Assembly: GCA_038213005.1 (NCBI GenBank) | Contig: JBBQTU010000203.1 | Coordinates: forward strand, 1-7,658 | DNA length: 7,658 bases | DNA from: JBBQTU01 sp038213005 | GTDB lineage: Bacteria > Planctomycetota > Phycisphaerae > Tepidisphaerales > Tepidisphaeraceae | Direction of reading: 5' to 3' | Notes under the pieces: model-generated | The model's input: only the letters and a program-made list of their open reading frames with translations | What the model was told of the DNA's origin: nothing | Databases searched by the model: none | In this document: positions 6,801 through 7,658 of the stretch, piece by piece | How the letters are laid out: every line of letters starts with the position of its first letter | How positions within the stretch are numbered: position 1 is the first letter of the stretch | Program-made: the position numbers and the translations under genes

Positions 6801-6960
6801 ATCGGGGTAGGGAAGGCCGGTTTAATTCCCGGCCTCCCCTCCCGCCAAACCGGACGGGGGGATTTCCCGCATCCGGCTTTCCAGTTGATGGACCGTCTTC
6901 ACGGAAGGACGTTCTGCCAGGCGCTTACGCCAGCGAGCGTTCGCTCCAGCAGACCCCAGG
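6801..6960 (-). mobile_element. Group II intron remnant, 3' end with domains V and VI
   Basis: On the minus strand, 6879-6846 reads as a 34-nt domain V hairpin: AAGCCGGAT, then GCGG, a GAAA loop, then a C-rich strand and GTCCGGTTTG. The AGC catalytic triad is at positions 2-4. It is followed directly by a domain VI-like stem of 11 pairs (6839-6829 with 6820-6810, loop GAATTAAA containing candidate branch adenosines) and a tail CTACCCCGAT, where the intron would end (about 6801). Upstream palindromes at 6935-6946 and 6920-6931 fit further intron RNA structure. Compared with the usual GCGGGAAATCCGCACG, the domain V upper helix has C for G at position 21 and CC for the AC bulge. No reverse transcriptase frame is present, so it is a dead 3' remnant. 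The 5' boundary is a guess. Confidence 0.75.
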
Positions 6961-7064
6961 CCAAGCATTCCTCGCAGCCCGGCACTGCTCACGCTGCCGT
7001 CCTCATCGGCCTCCAGAACGTTGTCGCTTCTGATCCGGTTTCGCCCCGGCCTGCTCGGCGACTG

Positions 7065-7094
7065 AAACGGCCCCACATAGTGCCAGGGCCGTTT
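7065..7094. terminator. Perfect 9-bp terminator-like hairpin after transposase relic
   Basis: AAACGGCCC (7065-7073) pairs perfectly with GGGCCGTTT (7086-7094) around a 12-base loop. It starts 2 bases after the transposase stop codon (7098-7096, minus strand). The A-rich and T-rich feet make it plausible on both strands, though the T-run is only three bases. Such hairpins are also preferred landing sites of group IIC introns. Confidence 0.55.
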
Positions 7095-7095
7095 G

Positions 7096-7658
7096 TCAGG
7101 TCATTTTCTTCACTACATCCTCTATCGGCGGCAGGTGCGTTGGCAGGTGGACTTTCAGCCGTTCCAGCAGAATGGATTGGTGCTCGGTCGGACTGGAGAC
7201 ACACCGCCTTCGGATCTCCTTCCCGCATCGGGTCTTCATTACCACGTCCACCACGCTCACCTGGGCAATCTCATCCAGCACCTTCCTTGGCTCATCGCCC
7301 AGACCAGCCGACTTGCACCACTGCCCCAGCGTCTTCCAATCTTGGTCCAGTCCTGACTGATGATCTGCTGCTCATACTCTCTGAGCATCCCCTTGGACGT
7401 GCCAATGATGTACCGGCGATTCCCCTCCTTCAGGAACTCGATGTTGTCGGCGCTGCTCATTCCTCTGTCCATGACCCAGATACGCTCACTCTTGCCGTAA
7501 CGCTCTTCCATGATCGTGACGATCTCTTCCACCGTGTGCCCAGTTTGTCGATCAACTGCATGGCCAGCCACGGGCCACCAAACGACCGGACGTTCTCCAC
7601 CCGCACTTGGGAGGTATCGATTTTGACAAACTGAGGGATGGGCGCACTATCGGCAAAA
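7096..7658 (-). pseudogene. IS1634/IS4-type transposase relic with two internal deletions
   Basis: Three blocks of one DDE transposase survive in order but in three different frames. Block A (7657-7538) reads FADSAPIPQFVKIDTSQVRV and on through ENVRSFGGPWLAMQLIDKLG. Block B (7537-7340) includes VEEIVTIMEERYGKSERIWV, then MDRGM..NIEFLKEG and YIIGTSKGMLREYEQQII. Block C (7338-7096) includes WKTLGQWCKSAGLGDEPRKV, LDEIAQVSVVDVVMKTR and IRRRCVSSPTEHQSILLERL, then ends in MT and TGA. Compared with full-length relatives as I remember them, about 150 residues are missing at each junction. The second catalytic Asp (VMDRGM) remains, but the segments with the first Asp and the Glu are gone. The gene runs off the right edge of the window, so the N-terminus and that end of the IS are not seen. 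Confidence 0.87.

Noticed and set aside
6822..7076. 84-codon minus-strand frame ending ESRMREIPPSGLAGGEAG
   Set aside because: This peptide is translated group II intron domain V RNA, not a protein.
6600..7634. Open frame of 344 codons on the plus strand
   Set aside because: It runs antisense through the group II intron domains and the transposase relic, whose homology is on the minus strand. It has no ribosome binding site or family resemblance and is a GC-rich shadow.

Overview
The window is GC-rich and reads as a chromosomal segment of a Planctomycetota-like bacterium. This is inferred from family resemblance: the ThiC type with a CAMCGHDWC cluster, a stand-alone LigD phosphoesterase-like protein, a UroD-like protein of the environmental type, and a DUF2924 module. 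No rRNA or tRNA is present to settle taxonomy. The middle is an ordinary gene core; both ends are graveyards of mobile DNA.

Left arm (1-1740). A small ORF (200-421) and a DUF2924 gene (from 418) overlap by ATGA. The DUF2924 frame loses its family character near 745, where DNA carrying the first ~33 codons of a REP-associated tyrosine transposase (RAYT, from 807) begins. That gene is itself cut near 905. After it come about 750 bp without a credible gene. This stretch holds a candidate promoter with a boxA-like motif, a five-unit heptamer array and a nested inverted repeat.

Core plus strand (1704-3567). A candidate sigma70-type promoter leads into a TPP riboswitch that ends at the ribosome binding site of thiC, so HMP-P synthesis should be repressed by thiamine pyrophosphate. 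The Shine-Dalgarno bases lie inside aptamer helices P4 and P1, which suggests translational control.

Core minus strand (6565-3642). One promoter precedes three genes joined by two 4-bp ATGA overlaps: a secreted PBP4-type D-Ala-D-Ala carboxypeptidase/endopeptidase (dacB-like), a 131-residue LigD 3'-phosphoesterase-like protein, and a UroD/MtaA-superfamily protein. It converges on thiC with a 74-bp gap. The three products do not form an obvious pathway.

Right arm (6570-7658). On the minus strand are the 3' end of a group II intron (recognisable domains V and VI, domain V mutated) and, upstream of it, a twice-deleted IS1634/IS4-type transposase relic whose three surviving blocks lie in three frames. 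A perfect 9-bp terminator-like hairpin separates the two. I did not find a convincing new system. The most unusual items are the gene content of the dacB-like operon, the layered decay at both ends, and the architecture of the thiC riboswitch.
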